This document shows positions 35,620 to 43,141 of a DNA stretch of 64,000 bases, in pieces. Each line of letters starts with the position of its first letter. The stretch's first letter is position 1. Position numbers and translations under genes: made by a program. The stretch is taken from assembly GCF_000176175.1 (NCBI RefSeq), contig NZ_ACZP01000018.1:212252-276251 (forward strand), given 5' to 3'. The notes beneath the pieces are model-generated. The model saw nothing but the letters and a program-made list of their open reading frames with translations. It was not told where the DNA came from and did not search any database. The stretch is from Vibrio furnissii CIP 102972. GTDB taxonomy: Bacteria; Pseudomonadota; Gammaproteobacteria; Enterobacterales; Vibrionaceae.

Positions 35620-35866
35620 CGCACAAGTACAACAGATATTAGAACAAGCACTCAATCTTCAAGAGATTCACGTCAAAGGTGAAGGCAGTCATTATGAAGT
35701 GATTGCTGTTGATGCCGCTTTCGACGGCATGAGCCGTGTGAAGAAACAGCAGCTGATCTACGCGCCTCTGATGGCGTACATTCAGCGTAATGATATTCAT
35801 GCTGTGTCAATCAAAGCGTTCACGCCTGATGAGTGGGCTCGCGATAAGAAGTTGATGTCGCTATAA
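35612..35866 (+). CDS. ibaG: BolA-family protein IbaG
   Basis: An 84-residue BolA-like protein, acid-inducible in E. coli and linked to monothiol glutaredoxin and Fe-S handling. It contains IHVKGEGSHYEVIAVDAAFDGMSRVKKQQLIYAPL-type BolA core with the invariant His and the helix-turn-helix-like KKQQLIY. The start is GTG at 35612 with AGGGG upstream. murA follows after nine bases, an arrangement shared with E. coli. Confidence 0.92.
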   Translation: MDSAQVQQILEQALNLQEIHVKGEGSHYEVIAVDAAFDGMSRVKKQQLIYAPLMAYIQRNDIHAVSIKAFTPDEWARDKKLMSL

Positions 35867-35875
35867 GGTTTGTGA

Positions 35876-37141
35876 ATGGATAAGTTTCGAGTTATTGGGT
35901 CTGATAAACCGCTGCAAGGCGAAGTGACCATTTCTGGTGCAAAAAATGCTGCACTGCCTATTTTATTTGCTTCTATTCTGGCGTCTGAGCCGGTAGAAGT
36001 TGCCAACGTTCCTCACTTACGTGACATCGACACCACCATGGAGCTGCTGAAGCGTCTGGGTGCGAAAGTCGAGCGTAACGGTTCTGTCCACGTCGATCCA
36101 AGCCAAATTGATCAGTTTTGTGCGCCTTATGATTTGGTGAAAACCATGCGTGCGTCTATCTGGGCATTAGGTCCTCTCGTGGCGCGTTTTGGTCAAGGCC
36201 AAGTTTCACTGCCGGGCGGCTGTGCGATTGGTGCTCGTCCGGTGGATTTACACATTAACGGTCTGGAGCAACTGGGCGCGACGATCACATTGGAAGACGG
36301 CTACGTGAAAGCGAGCGTCGATGGCCGCCTGCAAGGTGCGCACATTGTGATGGATAAAGTCAGCGTGGGTGCCACCATTACTATTATGTGTGCAGCCACA
36401 CTGGCAGAAGGCACCACGGTACTGGACAACGCCGCGCGTGAACCTGAAATTGTGGATACCGCGATGTTCCTCAATAAACTGGGCGCGAAAATCAGCGGTG
36501 CTGGTACCGACACCATTACGGTGGAAGGGGTTGAGCGTCTGGGCGGCGGCAAACATTCTGTGGTTGCAGATCGCATTGAGACTGGGACCTTCTTGGTGGC
36601 TGCTGCGGTATCTCACGGTAAGATCGTGTGCCGTAAAACCAACGCAAAACTGTTGGAAGCGGTGTTGGCGAAGCTGGAAGAAGCGGGCGCATTGATTGAA
36701 GTCGGCGACGACTGGATCAGCCTTGACATGACCGGCCGTGAACTCAAAGCAGTCTCGATTCGTACCGCGCCACACCCAGGTTTTCCAACCGACATGCAAG
36801 CGCAATTTACCTTGCTGAACATGATGGCTAAAGGTGGCGGTGTGATCACCGAAACCATTTTTGAAAACCGTTTCATGCATGTGCCTGAACTGATGCGCAT
36901 GGGCGCCAAAGCGGAAATCGAAGGCAACACCGTGATTTGCGGCGATGTTGATTCTCTGAGTGGTGCCCAGGTGATGGCCACAGATCTGCGCGCTTCGGCG
37001 AGTTTGGTGATTGCAGGCTGCATTGCCAAAGGCGAAACCATCGTGGATCGGATTTATCACATCGACCGTGGTTACGAGAAGATTGAAGACAAGTTGTCGG
37101 CTCTGGGCGCAAACATTGAGCGCGTTCGCGAGTCGAGTTAA
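35876..37141 (+). CDS. murA: UDP-N-acetylglucosamine 1-carboxyvinyltransferase MurA
   Basis: Transfers enolpyruvate from PEP to UDP-GlcNAc, the first committed step of peptidoglycan synthesis. The 421-residue product has the catalytic loop SLPGGCAIGARPVDLH with Cys116, the residue alkylated by fosfomycin, plus ISGAKNAALPILFASIL at the N-terminus and HPGFPTDMQAQF later. The cysteine is present, so no intrinsic fosfomycin resistance of the Asp type is predicted. The operon ends at a hairpin terminator. Confidence 0.97.
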   Translation: MDKFRVIGSDKPLQGEVTISGAKNAALPILFASILASEPVEVANVPHLRDIDTTMELLKRLGAKVERNGSVHVDPSQIDQFCAPYDLVKTMRASIWALGPLVARFGQGQVSLPGGCAIGARPVDLHINGLEQLGATITLEDGYVKASVDGRLQGAHIVMDKVSVGATITIMCAATLAEGTTVLDNAAREPEIVDTAMFLNKLGAKISGAGTDTITVEGVERLGGGKHSVVADRIETGTFLVAAAVSHGKIVCRKTNAKLLEAVLAKLEEAGALIEVGDDWISLDMTGRELKAVSIRTAPHPGFPTDMQAQFTLLNMMAKGGGVITETIFENRFMHVPELMRMGAKAEIEGNTVICGDVDSLSGAQVMATDLRASASLVIAGCIAKGETIVDRIYHIDRGYEKIEDKLSALGANIERVRESS

Positions 37142-37158
37142 ACTGCCATTTCATCAAT

Positions 37159-37188
37159 GGGCCGAAATCCAAGGGTTTCGGCCTTTTT
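37159..37188 (+). terminator. Terminator of the mla-murA operon
   Basis: An eight-base stem GGCCGAAA / TTTCGGCC with an eight-base loop and a T run, 18 bases after the murA stop. Confidence 0.9.
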
Positions 37189-37213
37189 ATTCTAGCTCCT
37201 TTGGAGAATCTGA

Positions 37214-37954
37214 ATGATTGCTTTACTCCGTATTCTTGCGGTGGCGCTGTTTGCCGTCGTGATGTTTGTGTTCGGTTGTGGCTACTGTTTGTTGAGCCCG
37301 CGGAATCCGAAACACGTATTTACCTTTGGCCGCCTGTTTGGTGCGATGTCCAAAGTGTTTGGCATTAAGCTGGAATTGCGTATTCCGGATGATGCCTACA
37401 ATCGCGGCCAAGCGATTTACATTGCCAACCACCAGAACAACTGGGATTTGTTTACCGTCTCTTCAGCGGTGACGCCAAAAGTGGTGACGGTGGGGAAAAA
37501 GAGTTTGGCGTGGATGCCGCTGTTTGGTCAGCTTTACTGGTTAACCGGGAATATTCTGATTGACCGTGCGAACAAAACCAAAGCCAAAGGCACCATCGAC
37601 CAAGTGGTCGATAGCATGAAAAACAGCGACGTGTCGGTGTGGATGTTCCCGGAAGGTACCCGCTCACGCGGTCGTGGCTTACTGCCGTTTAAAGCAGGCG
37701 CGTTTCACGCGGCCATTGGTGCTGGCGTGCCCATCATTCCGATTGTGTGCAGCTCAACGGATAAACTGCGTTTGAACCGCTGGAATAACGGCCACATCAT
37801 TGTGGAGATGTTGCCTCCAGTGAGCACTGAAGGGCTGGGCAAAGAGCATGTGCGTGAGCTGTCGCAACGTTGCCATCAAGAGATGAAAGCCAAGCTGCAA
37901 GCGCTGGATGACGAAGTGGCGATGCGTAACGCAAAAAAAGCGACGTCTAACTGA
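37214..37954 (+). CDS. plsC: 1-acyl-sn-glycerol-3-phosphate acyltransferase (PlsC)
   Basis: Converts lysophosphatidate to phosphatidate at the inner membrane. The 246-residue protein has an N-terminal hydrophobic helix (about 4-26), the catalytic HX4D motif as NHQNNWDLF with His73 and Asp78, and the acceptor-binding FPEGTRSRG. This length and these motifs fit canonical PlsC. It stands alone between two terminators; vibrios can carry more than one PlsC-like protein, so whether this is the main one is not settled. Confidence 0.88.
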   Translation: MIALLRILAVALFAVVMFVFGCGYCLLSPRNPKHVFTFGRLFGAMSKVFGIKLELRIPDDAYNRGQAIYIANHQNNWDLFTVSSAVTPKVVTVGKKSLAWMPLFGQLYWLTGNILIDRANKTKAKGTIDQVVDSMKNSDVSVWMFPEGTRSRGRGLLPFKAGAFHAAIGAGVPIIPIVCSSTDKLRLNRWNNGHIIVEMLPPVSTEGLGKEHVRELSQRCHQEMKAKLQALDDEVAMRNAKKATSN

Positions 37955-37966
37955 TGTCAGGCCAAT

Positions 37967-37998
37967 AAAAAAAGGTTGCTCAATGAGCAACCTTTTTT
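37967..37998. terminator. Bidirectional terminator between plsC and ridA
   Basis: A long perfect stem (AAAAAAGGTTGCTC / GAGCAACCTTTTTT) with an AAT loop between converging genes. Confidence 0.92.
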
Positions 37999-38010
37999 GT
38001 TTTCATTACC

Positions 38011-38400
38011 TTACTTGCGTACGGCAATGGCTTCGATTTCGATACCCACATCTTTGGGCAGACGAGCCACTTCCACGCAAGAACGCGCTGGGTAGTGCGC
38101 GACTTGGTGCTCATCAAAGAATTTGCCGTACACGTCGTTTACGGTGCCGAAGTCGTTGAGATCTTTCACGAACACGGTCATTTTCACGATGTCGCCGACG
38201 GTCAGGCCTGAGGCCTCAACAACGGCTTTGACATTGTCCAGCGACTGACGCGCTTGCGCCGCGATGTCTGCTGGTACTTCACCCGTGGCTGGGTTCACTG
38301 GGATCTGACCTGACGTCAGAACCATGTTGCCAAGATCAACGCCTTGAATGTAAGGGCCAATCGCTGCAGGAGCAGAGTCTGTATGCAGAACTTTTGTCAT
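38011..38400 (-). CDS. ridA: RidA family 2-iminopropanoate/2-iminobutanoate deaminase
   Basis: A 129-residue YjgF/RidA protein that hydrolyses reactive enamine/imine intermediates. It shows APAAIGPYIQGVDLGNMVLTSGQIPVNP-type N-terminus and the PARSCVEVARLPKDVGIEIEAIA C-terminus with the substrate-binding Arg. Located beside pyrBI as in many gammaproteobacteria, where it may relieve iminoacid stress; here it is separated from pyrI by about 108 bases with a hairpin. Confidence 0.94.
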   Translation of the reverse strand: MTKVLHTDSAPAAIGPYIQGVDLGNMVLTSGQIPVNPATGEVPADIAAQARQSLDNVKAVVEASGLTVGDIVKMTVFVKDLNDFGTVNDVYGKFFDEHQVAHYPARSCVEVARLPKDVGIEIEAIAVRK

Positions 38401-38470
38401 GCTTGTTATTCCATTGGTTAAGCAAAAAAACGAGCGGTCAGTGTGCCTGTTCTTGGCGGCGAGGTAAAGA

Positions 38471-38498
38471 GCCGACCTTGGAATTTCACCCGGTCGGC
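38471..38498 (-). terminator. Possible terminator after pyrI
   Basis: On the minus strand a seven-base stem GCCGACC / GGTCGGC with a 14-base loop is followed by TCTTT. It is 11 bases after the pyrI stop. The T run is poor. Confidence 0.5.
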
Positions 38499-38508
38499 CT
38501 CATCGCTC

Positions 38509-38976
38509 TTAGGCTTCGCGTTCGGTCACGATTTCACGGGAGAAGACTTTCTCGCAGTACTTACATTTCAGGCGAATGTCGTGGGCTTTTTCAAAAATGC
38601 GGAAGCTGCTTTCCACCGGCTCATTGTGTGAAATGCAGTTGCTGTTTGGACAGGCAAACACATTGTTGATGCGCTCAGGCAGTTCCAGCGCCAGCTTTTT
38701 CACCACTTCGTAGTTTTCAATCTGGTTCACCGTCGCGTGTGGTGCATACAGCGCCAGCTTGTTGGCTTGCTCTTCACTGATGAATACGTTCTCGATTTTC
38801 AGCAAATCTTTGTGGCCCAGTGCCGATGAAGGCAGGTTGAGGCCAATCGTCACGCGTTGATTGGAGTGATGCATATCAAACAGCTTGAGCACTTTCACGC
38901 CCACTTTCGCCGGAATATGGTCAATCACCGTGCCGTTTTTAATCGCTTCAACTTGCAGTTTGGTTTCTTTACTCAT
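38509..38976 (-). CDS. pyrI: Aspartate carbamoyltransferase regulatory subunit
   Basis: A 155-residue allosteric subunit that binds CTP/ATP and caps the PyrB catalytic trimers. The N-terminal nucleotide domain starts TKLQVEAIKNGTVIDHIPAKVG, and the C-terminal zinc domain shows its four cysteines in CPNSNC and CKYC. It lies 12 bases after pyrB in the pyrBI operon. Confidence 0.96.
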   Translation of the reverse strand: MSKETKLQVEAIKNGTVIDHIPAKVGVKVLKLFDMHHSNQRVTIGLNLPSSALGHKDLLKIENVFISEEQANKLALYAPHATVNQIENYEVVKKLALELPERINNVFACPNSNCISHNEPVESSFRIFEKAHDIRLKCKYCEKVFSREIVTEREA

Positions 38977-38988
38977 GACAGACTCCGA

Positions 38989-39918
38989 TTACAGTGATTC
39001 GTTCAGAACAAGGGCAAGCAAGGCTTCACGGGCGTACACGCCGTTTTCCGCTTGTTGGAAGAAGTAGGCGTGTGGCGTTTTGTCCACATCCGTCGTGATT
39101 TCATCCACGCGTGGCAGCGGGTGCAGCACTTTCATGTTTGGACGCGCATTGTCCAGCAGCGCAGCGGTCAACACGTAGGCGGATTTGATGTGGGCGTACT
39201 CCGATTCATCGAAACGCTCTTTCTGCACGCGAGTCATGTAGAGAATATCCAGTTCAGGAATCACGCTTTCCATGTCGGCATGCAGGCTGTATGTCACGCC
39301 GGCTTCGTCGAGTTCTTCACAGATGTAATCTGGCATCGCCAGCGCTTCCGGCGCGACGAAGAAGAAGCGGTTGTTGTTGAATTTTGCCAGAGCCTGAGCC
39401 AGCGAATGCACGGTGCGACCATATTTCAAGTCACCGACGAACGCGACATTCAGGTTGTCGAGGCGACCTTGCGTTTCGAACAGCGTGAACAGGTCCAGCA
39501 GTGTTTGGCTTGGGTGTTGGTTGGAACCGTCACCAGCATTGATGACCGGTACGCCGTGAGAGAATTCAGATGCCAGACGCGCAGCACCTTCTTGTGGGTG
39601 ACGCATCACGAAGGCATCCACGTAAGAAGAAATCACCTGAACCGAGTCGGCCAACGTCTCGCCTTTCTTGGCCAGAGACGTGTTCCCACCGTTATCAAAA
39701 CCAATCACGCTGCCACCGATGCGTTGAATCGCCGTCTCAAACGACAGGCGTGTGCGGGTCGATGGTTCAAAGAAACAGCTTGCGACGACTTTGTGTTTGA
39801 TCAGTTCCGGATTTGGCTGAGCTTTGAGCTGGCCTGCCGTGTTTACAATCAGTTCCAGCTCTTCACGTGAAAGCTCAGAAATGGAGATGATGTGCTTTTG
39901 AAAAAGCGAATTCGCCAT
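38989..39918 (-). CDS. pyrB: Aspartate carbamoyltransferase catalytic subunit
   Basis: Joins carbamoyl phosphate and aspartate in pyrimidine synthesis. The 309-residue protein has the carbamoyl-phosphate site FEPSTRTRLSFE (Ser53-Arg57), the MRHPQEGAARLASEF loop and HPLPRVDEI near the end. Expression is probably set by attenuation: a leader peptide and terminator lie directly upstream. Confidence 0.97.
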   Translation of the reverse strand: MANSLFQKHIISISELSREELELIVNTAGQLKAQPNPELIKHKVVASCFFEPSTRTRLSFETAIQRIGGSVIGFDNGGNTSLAKKGETLADSVQVISSYVDAFVMRHPQEGAARLASEFSHGVPVINAGDGSNQHPSQTLLDLFTLFETQGRLDNLNVAFVGDLKYGRTVHSLAQALAKFNNNRFFFVAPEALAMPDYICEELDEAGVTYSLHADMESVIPELDILYMTRVQKERFDESEYAHIKSAYVLTAALLDNARPNMKVLHPLPRVDEITTDVDKTPHAYFFQQAENGVYAREALLALVLNESL

Positions 39919-39964
39919 GATCTTCTTCCCTATAAATGTGTAGCAATACCCGGCTTTTAGCCAT

Positions 39965-39993
39965 AAAAAAGCCCCCCGATCTGGGAGGCTTTA
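39965..39993 (-). terminator. pyrBI attenuator (rho-independent terminator)
   Basis: On the minus strand AGCCTCCC pairs with GGGGGGCT (one G-U pair) around AGATC and is followed by six T. It sits about 50 bases before the pyrB start, and the leader peptide stop codon touches its left arm, the geometry of the E. coli pyrBI attenuator, where a closely following ribosome prevents termination when UTP is low. Confidence 0.85.
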
Positions 39994-40077
39994 AAAATCA
40001 ATGGAGGGGGCAAATACGACGCCCGGTAAGCATACGTGCTCACTGAATGTGTAATGTGTGACCTGGACTAGTTTCAC
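39991..40077 (-). CDS. pyrL: pyrBI leader peptide (pyrL-like), 28 aa
   Basis: A short frame starting at GTG 40077, with GAGGGGG seven bases upstream, and running 28 codons to a TAA that abuts the attenuator stem. The peptide begins MKLVQVTHYTF and ends VVFAPSIDF. It is shorter than E. coli PyrL (44 residues) and not alike in sequence, but the position, ribosome site and overlap with the attenuator fit the same role: coupling translation to transcription through UTP-dependent pausing. Confidence 0.7.
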   Translation of the reverse strand: MKLVQVTHYTFSEHVCLPGVVFAPSIDF

Positions 40078-40105
40078 CGGCGCCCCCTCAGACAAATTGC
40101 TCGGC

Positions 40106-40133
40106 ATTATACGCCTAGTTTGTGTGAGCGCAA
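40106..40133 (-). promoter_or_regulatory. pyrBI promoter
   Basis: On the minus strand TTGCGC (40133-40128) and a perfect TATAAT (40111-40106) are 16 bases apart. The initial transcribed sequence (GCCGAGCAATTTG) is very like that of E. coli pyrBI. Confidence 0.8.
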
Positions 40134-40225
40134 GCGATTAACTCACAATCTTCAGCATCCTGGTCACTGTCGCGTTGTTCGCTGCTTTCGCTCGCCCGAA
40201 TCACATATTGAGCCTTCGGGTTGAA

Positions 40226-41230
40226 TCAGGAACCCAGCGTCGCGACCATGACGGCTTTGATGGTGTGCATGCGGTTTTCGGCTTCATCAAATACGATCGC
40301 GTAGTCGGATTCAAACACCTCTTCCGTCACTTCCAGCCCTTTCATGCCGTATTTCTCAGCAACTTGTTTGCCGATGGTGGTTTCATCGTTATGGAATGCC
40401 GGCAGACAGTGCATGAATTTGACGTGCGGATTGCCGGTTGCTTCGATGGTGTGCATGTTGACTTGATATGGGGTCATCATGGCGACGCGTTCATCCCATG
40501 CATCGGCGGCTTCGCCCATCGAGACCCACACATCGGTGTAGAGGAAATCACACCCTTTCACCCCTTCAGCGACATCTTCCGTCAGCGTAATGGTGGCTCC
40601 GGTTTGCTCGGCAATCTGCTGGCAGGTATGCACCAAATCGGCGTCTGGCCAGAATGCTTTTGGTGCAACCAGACGGATATCCATGCCCATTTTCGCCGCG
40701 CCGACCATCAGTGAGTTGCCCATGTTGTTACGTGCATCACCCAAGTAAGCAAAGCTGATTTCATGCAGCGCTTTGCCGCGTCCGTGCTCTTGCATGGTCA
40801 GAAAATCGGCCAAAATTTGCGTCGGGTGGAATTCATCGGTTAAGCCATTCCAGACGGGAACACCGGCGAACTGGCCGAGTTCTTCGACGATCTCTTGGCC
40901 AAAACCACGGTATTGAATGCCATCGTACATGCGGCCGAGTACGCGTGCGGTGTCTTTCATCGATTCTTTATGGCCGATTTGCGAGCCTGATGGACCGAGG
41001 TAACTCACTTGCGCGCCCTGATCAAACGCTGCCACTTCAAACGCACATCGGGTGCGAGTAGAGGACTTTTCAAAAATGAGCGCGATGTTTTTGCCGGTTA
41101 GGGTTTTTTGCTCGGTACCCGCATATTTTGCGCGTTTCAGTTCGGCAGACAGATCCAGCAGAAACTGAATTTCTTTCGGGGTGAAATCGAGCAGTTTGAG
41201 AAAATTGCGGTGACGTAAATTGAAAGCCAT
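40226..41230 (-). CDS. argF: Ornithine carbamoyltransferase
   Basis: Makes citrulline from ornithine and carbamoyl phosphate in arginine synthesis. The 334-residue protein has the carbamoyl-phosphate motif SSTRTR (56-61), the FHPTQILADFLTMQEH segment and the HCLPAFHNDETTIG ornithine-side motif. It is a close relative of the adjacent pyrB, but transcribed from its own promoter region, where a candidate ArgR box is visible. Confidence 0.96.
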   Translation of the reverse strand: MAFNLRHRNFLKLLDFTPKEIQFLLDLSAELKRAKYAGTEQKTLTGKNIALIFEKSSTRTRCAFEVAAFDQGAQVSYLGPSGSQIGHKESMKDTARVLGRMYDGIQYRGFGQEIVEELGQFAGVPVWNGLTDEFHPTQILADFLTMQEHGRGKALHEISFAYLGDARNNMGNSLMVGAAKMGMDIRLVAPKAFWPDADLVHTCQQIAEQTGATITLTEDVAEGVKGCDFLYTDVWVSMGEAADAWDERVAMMTPYQVNMHTIEATGNPHVKFMHCLPAFHNDETTIGKQVAEKYGMKGLEVTEEVFESDYAIVFDEAENRMHTIKAVMVATLGS

Positions 41231-41290
41231 ATCTCAGTCCTTTGCGGTAACAGTTGAGTCCGGCTAGTTAAACATACAAATGCTATAAAA

Positions 41291-41308
41291 GTGAATAATT
41301 ATTTTAAT
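41291..41308 (-). promoter_or_regulatory. Candidate ArgR box upstream of argF
   Basis: An A/T-rich 18-base site reading ATTAAAATAATTATTCAC on the minus strand; the right half (ATTCA) matches the ARG-box consensus exactly and the left half partly. It overlaps a plausible -35 (TTCACT) about 60 bases before the argF ATG. A second, weaker box may follow at the usual three-base spacing. Confidence 0.5.
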
Positions 41309-41313
41309 AAAAG

Positions 41314-41340
41314 TGGCGAGATATAAATAATATCTCGCCA
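41314..41340 (-). terminator. Terminator after the phoH-like gene
   Basis: A perfect ten-base stem (TGGCGAGATA / TATCTCGCCA) with a seven-base A/T loop, followed on the minus strand by CTTTTATT. It lies just after the phoH-like stop and upstream of argF. Confidence 0.75.
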
Positions 41341-41347
41341 AATGTGA

Positions 41348-42724
41348 TTATAAATTCTCTTCGGCGAATTCAGCCAAGCGGCTGCGGACGACGCCGTTGA
41401 GGTGGATGTTGGCGCTGCCTTCGAAGTTTTTGAAGCGCTCCACCATGTAGGTTAACCCGGACGTGACCGGGGTGAGGTAAGGGGAATCAATCTGCGCTAG
41501 GTTCCCGGAGCAGACAATTTTAGTGCCTTCGCCACAGCGCGTAATGATGGTTTTGATTTGCGAGGCGGTGAGGTTTTGACACTCATCGAGTAGCACGAAC
41601 GCGTCTTGAATCGAACGGCCGCGCATAAAGTTGATGGATTTGAATTGAATGTTGGCCTTGTCGACGATGTATTTCAGCGACCCTTCCGTGCAGTGGTCGT
41701 TTTTATGCAGCGCTTCTAAGGTATCGGTGACCGCCGCCAGCCAAGGCATCATTTTCTCTTCCTCGGTGCCCGGTAGAAAACCAATCGATTCGCCGATGTC
41801 TGGCGTATTCCGCGTGACGATGATCTTGTCGAACATCTTCTTCTCAATGGTTTGTTCAAGTGCGGCAGCCATGGCCAGCAATGTTTTCCCACTCCCCGCA
41901 GCGCCGGTCAGGATCACCAGATCGATGTCTGGGTCGAGCAGGGCATCAAGCGCCATGCCTTGGTAGATATTTTTGGGGGTAATGTCCCACGCTTTGCGGT
42001 GCAACATGCGTTCACGGCTGAGATCGCGCAGGGTGATTTGGTCTTCGGTGATGGTTTCAACCCGTGCGGCGAAGTCGCTCTCTTCATCGAGCACGTATTG
42101 GTTGATGTAGGTGGGTTCAAACGGTTCGCGATCCAATTTATGGAACGTTTTTCCGCCCAAGGTGTAGCTATCGACGCTATCCACTTTGTCCCAAAAATGC
42201 CCCGGACGGGTTTGAAATCCTTTGGTTAAGTACTGAACGTCGTCGATCAGTTGGTCGGTGCGATAATCTTCCACAAACCGCACGCCGGCGCCTTTGGCGC
42301 GCAAGCGCATGTTGATGTCTTTGGTGATCAGCACCACCGAGCGGGGCGCTCGTTTGTTCTGCAGATGGAGCACCGCATTGAGGATTCGGTTGTCGCCCTC
42401 TTTGTCGGTAAACGCTTTGACGCTTTCGTGCACATCGTAGTCGGCAAGGATAGAAATGGTGCCGGTCGCACTGCCGTGCTTGGTAAACGGAATCCCTTCT
42501 GAAATCTCATCTGGAGTCGCGTCGTGGAACATATTCTCCAACGCCCGAATCGCCACACGCGCATCACGTGCAACATCGCGTTTGCTGTCTTTAATTCGGT
42601 CGAGTTCTTCGAGGACGGTCATGGGAATGACCACATCATGTTCTTGGAAGGAGTAGATGGCTAGCGGTTCATGAAGCAGGATATTGGTATCCAGTACAAA
42701 CAGTTTCCGATCGGTATCGCCCAT
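41348..42724 (-). CDS. PIN domain-PhoH ATPase fusion protein (YlaK/PhoH2 type)
   Basis: A 458-residue cytoplasmic protein with an N-terminal PIN nuclease domain (about 5-140; FVLDTNILLHEPLAI with the first catalytic Asp, and later acidic residues near TDKEGDNRIL) and a C-terminal PhoH ATPase with Walker A GAAGSGKTLLA at about 274-284 and a Walker B ending VLLDECQN. PhoH2-type proteins act as RNA helicase/RNases in other bacteria; that role here is inferred. ATG 42724 is preceded by AAGGAGA and was preferred over a 25-codon longer frame. Confidence 0.9.
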   Translation of the reverse strand: MGDTDRKLFVLDTNILLHEPLAIYSFQEHDVVIPMTVLEELDRIKDSKRDVARDARVAIRALENMFHDATPDEISEGIPFTKHGSATGTISILADYDVHESVKAFTDKEGDNRILNAVLHLQNKRAPRSVVLITKDINMRLRAKGAGVRFVEDYRTDQLIDDVQYLTKGFQTRPGHFWDKVDSVDSYTLGGKTFHKLDREPFEPTYINQYVLDEESDFAARVETITEDQITLRDLSRERMLHRKAWDITPKNIYQGMALDALLDPDIDLVILTGAAGSGKTLLAMAAALEQTIEKKMFDKIIVTRNTPDIGESIGFLPGTEEEKMMPWLAAVTDTLEALHKNDHCTEGSLKYIVDKANIQFKSINFMRGRSIQDAFVLLDECQNLTASQIKTIITRCGEGTKIVCSGNLAQIDSPYLTPVTSGLTYMVERFKNFEGSANIHLNGVVRSRLAEFAEENL

Positions 42725-43141
42725 AAGCGTCTCCTTGCTACGTTGTAGCTTGCTTTGCAAAGGATGTTTGCCATCAGTGCTGCCAAGGATCGTACGCATT
42801 GGGAAGGCTTTCGATCACTTGTCGACTGGTGCAAACCCGTGTTGATACTCTCTGTTTGAACTTGCAGACTTTGTGCCAAGGTTTTCACCTCAGTTTGTCG
42901 CGCCTTCAAAACGATTATAGCAACTTTGTCTTTTACAAATGCCACTGGTTTCTTACAGTTTGATGTCAGTTAGATCTTGACGAAAAAAAGCAGGGAATGG
43001 GCGTGACCTCCATCACGCCATCAAGTAAGATTAGCGACCTTTTTCTGCACCACGCTTTCAGAACTATCATAATTAGACTCTCCCTTCTTGTGGTCGCAGG
43101 TCACTTTAAATTCCAATCCAAATTGATGAGGTAGTCGATTC
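42725..43141. other. Divergent intergenic region between the phoH-like gene and rapA
   Basis: A 417-base gap with no convincing gene. A TATAAT on the minus strand (42919-42914) could be the -10 of the phoH-like gene. A seven-base inverted repeat GGCGTGA / TCACGCC with a six-base loop sits at 42998-43017 and has a T run some 12 bases further on the minus strand. A rapA promoter is expected in the last 100 bases but is not clear. Confidence 0.55.

Noticed and set aside
36248..37060. A 270-codon frame antisense to murA, and similar long antisense frames over pyrB (39052-39870) and yrbG
   Set aside because: Same reason: the sense gene is certain, and the antisense products look like low-complexity translation of codon complements.
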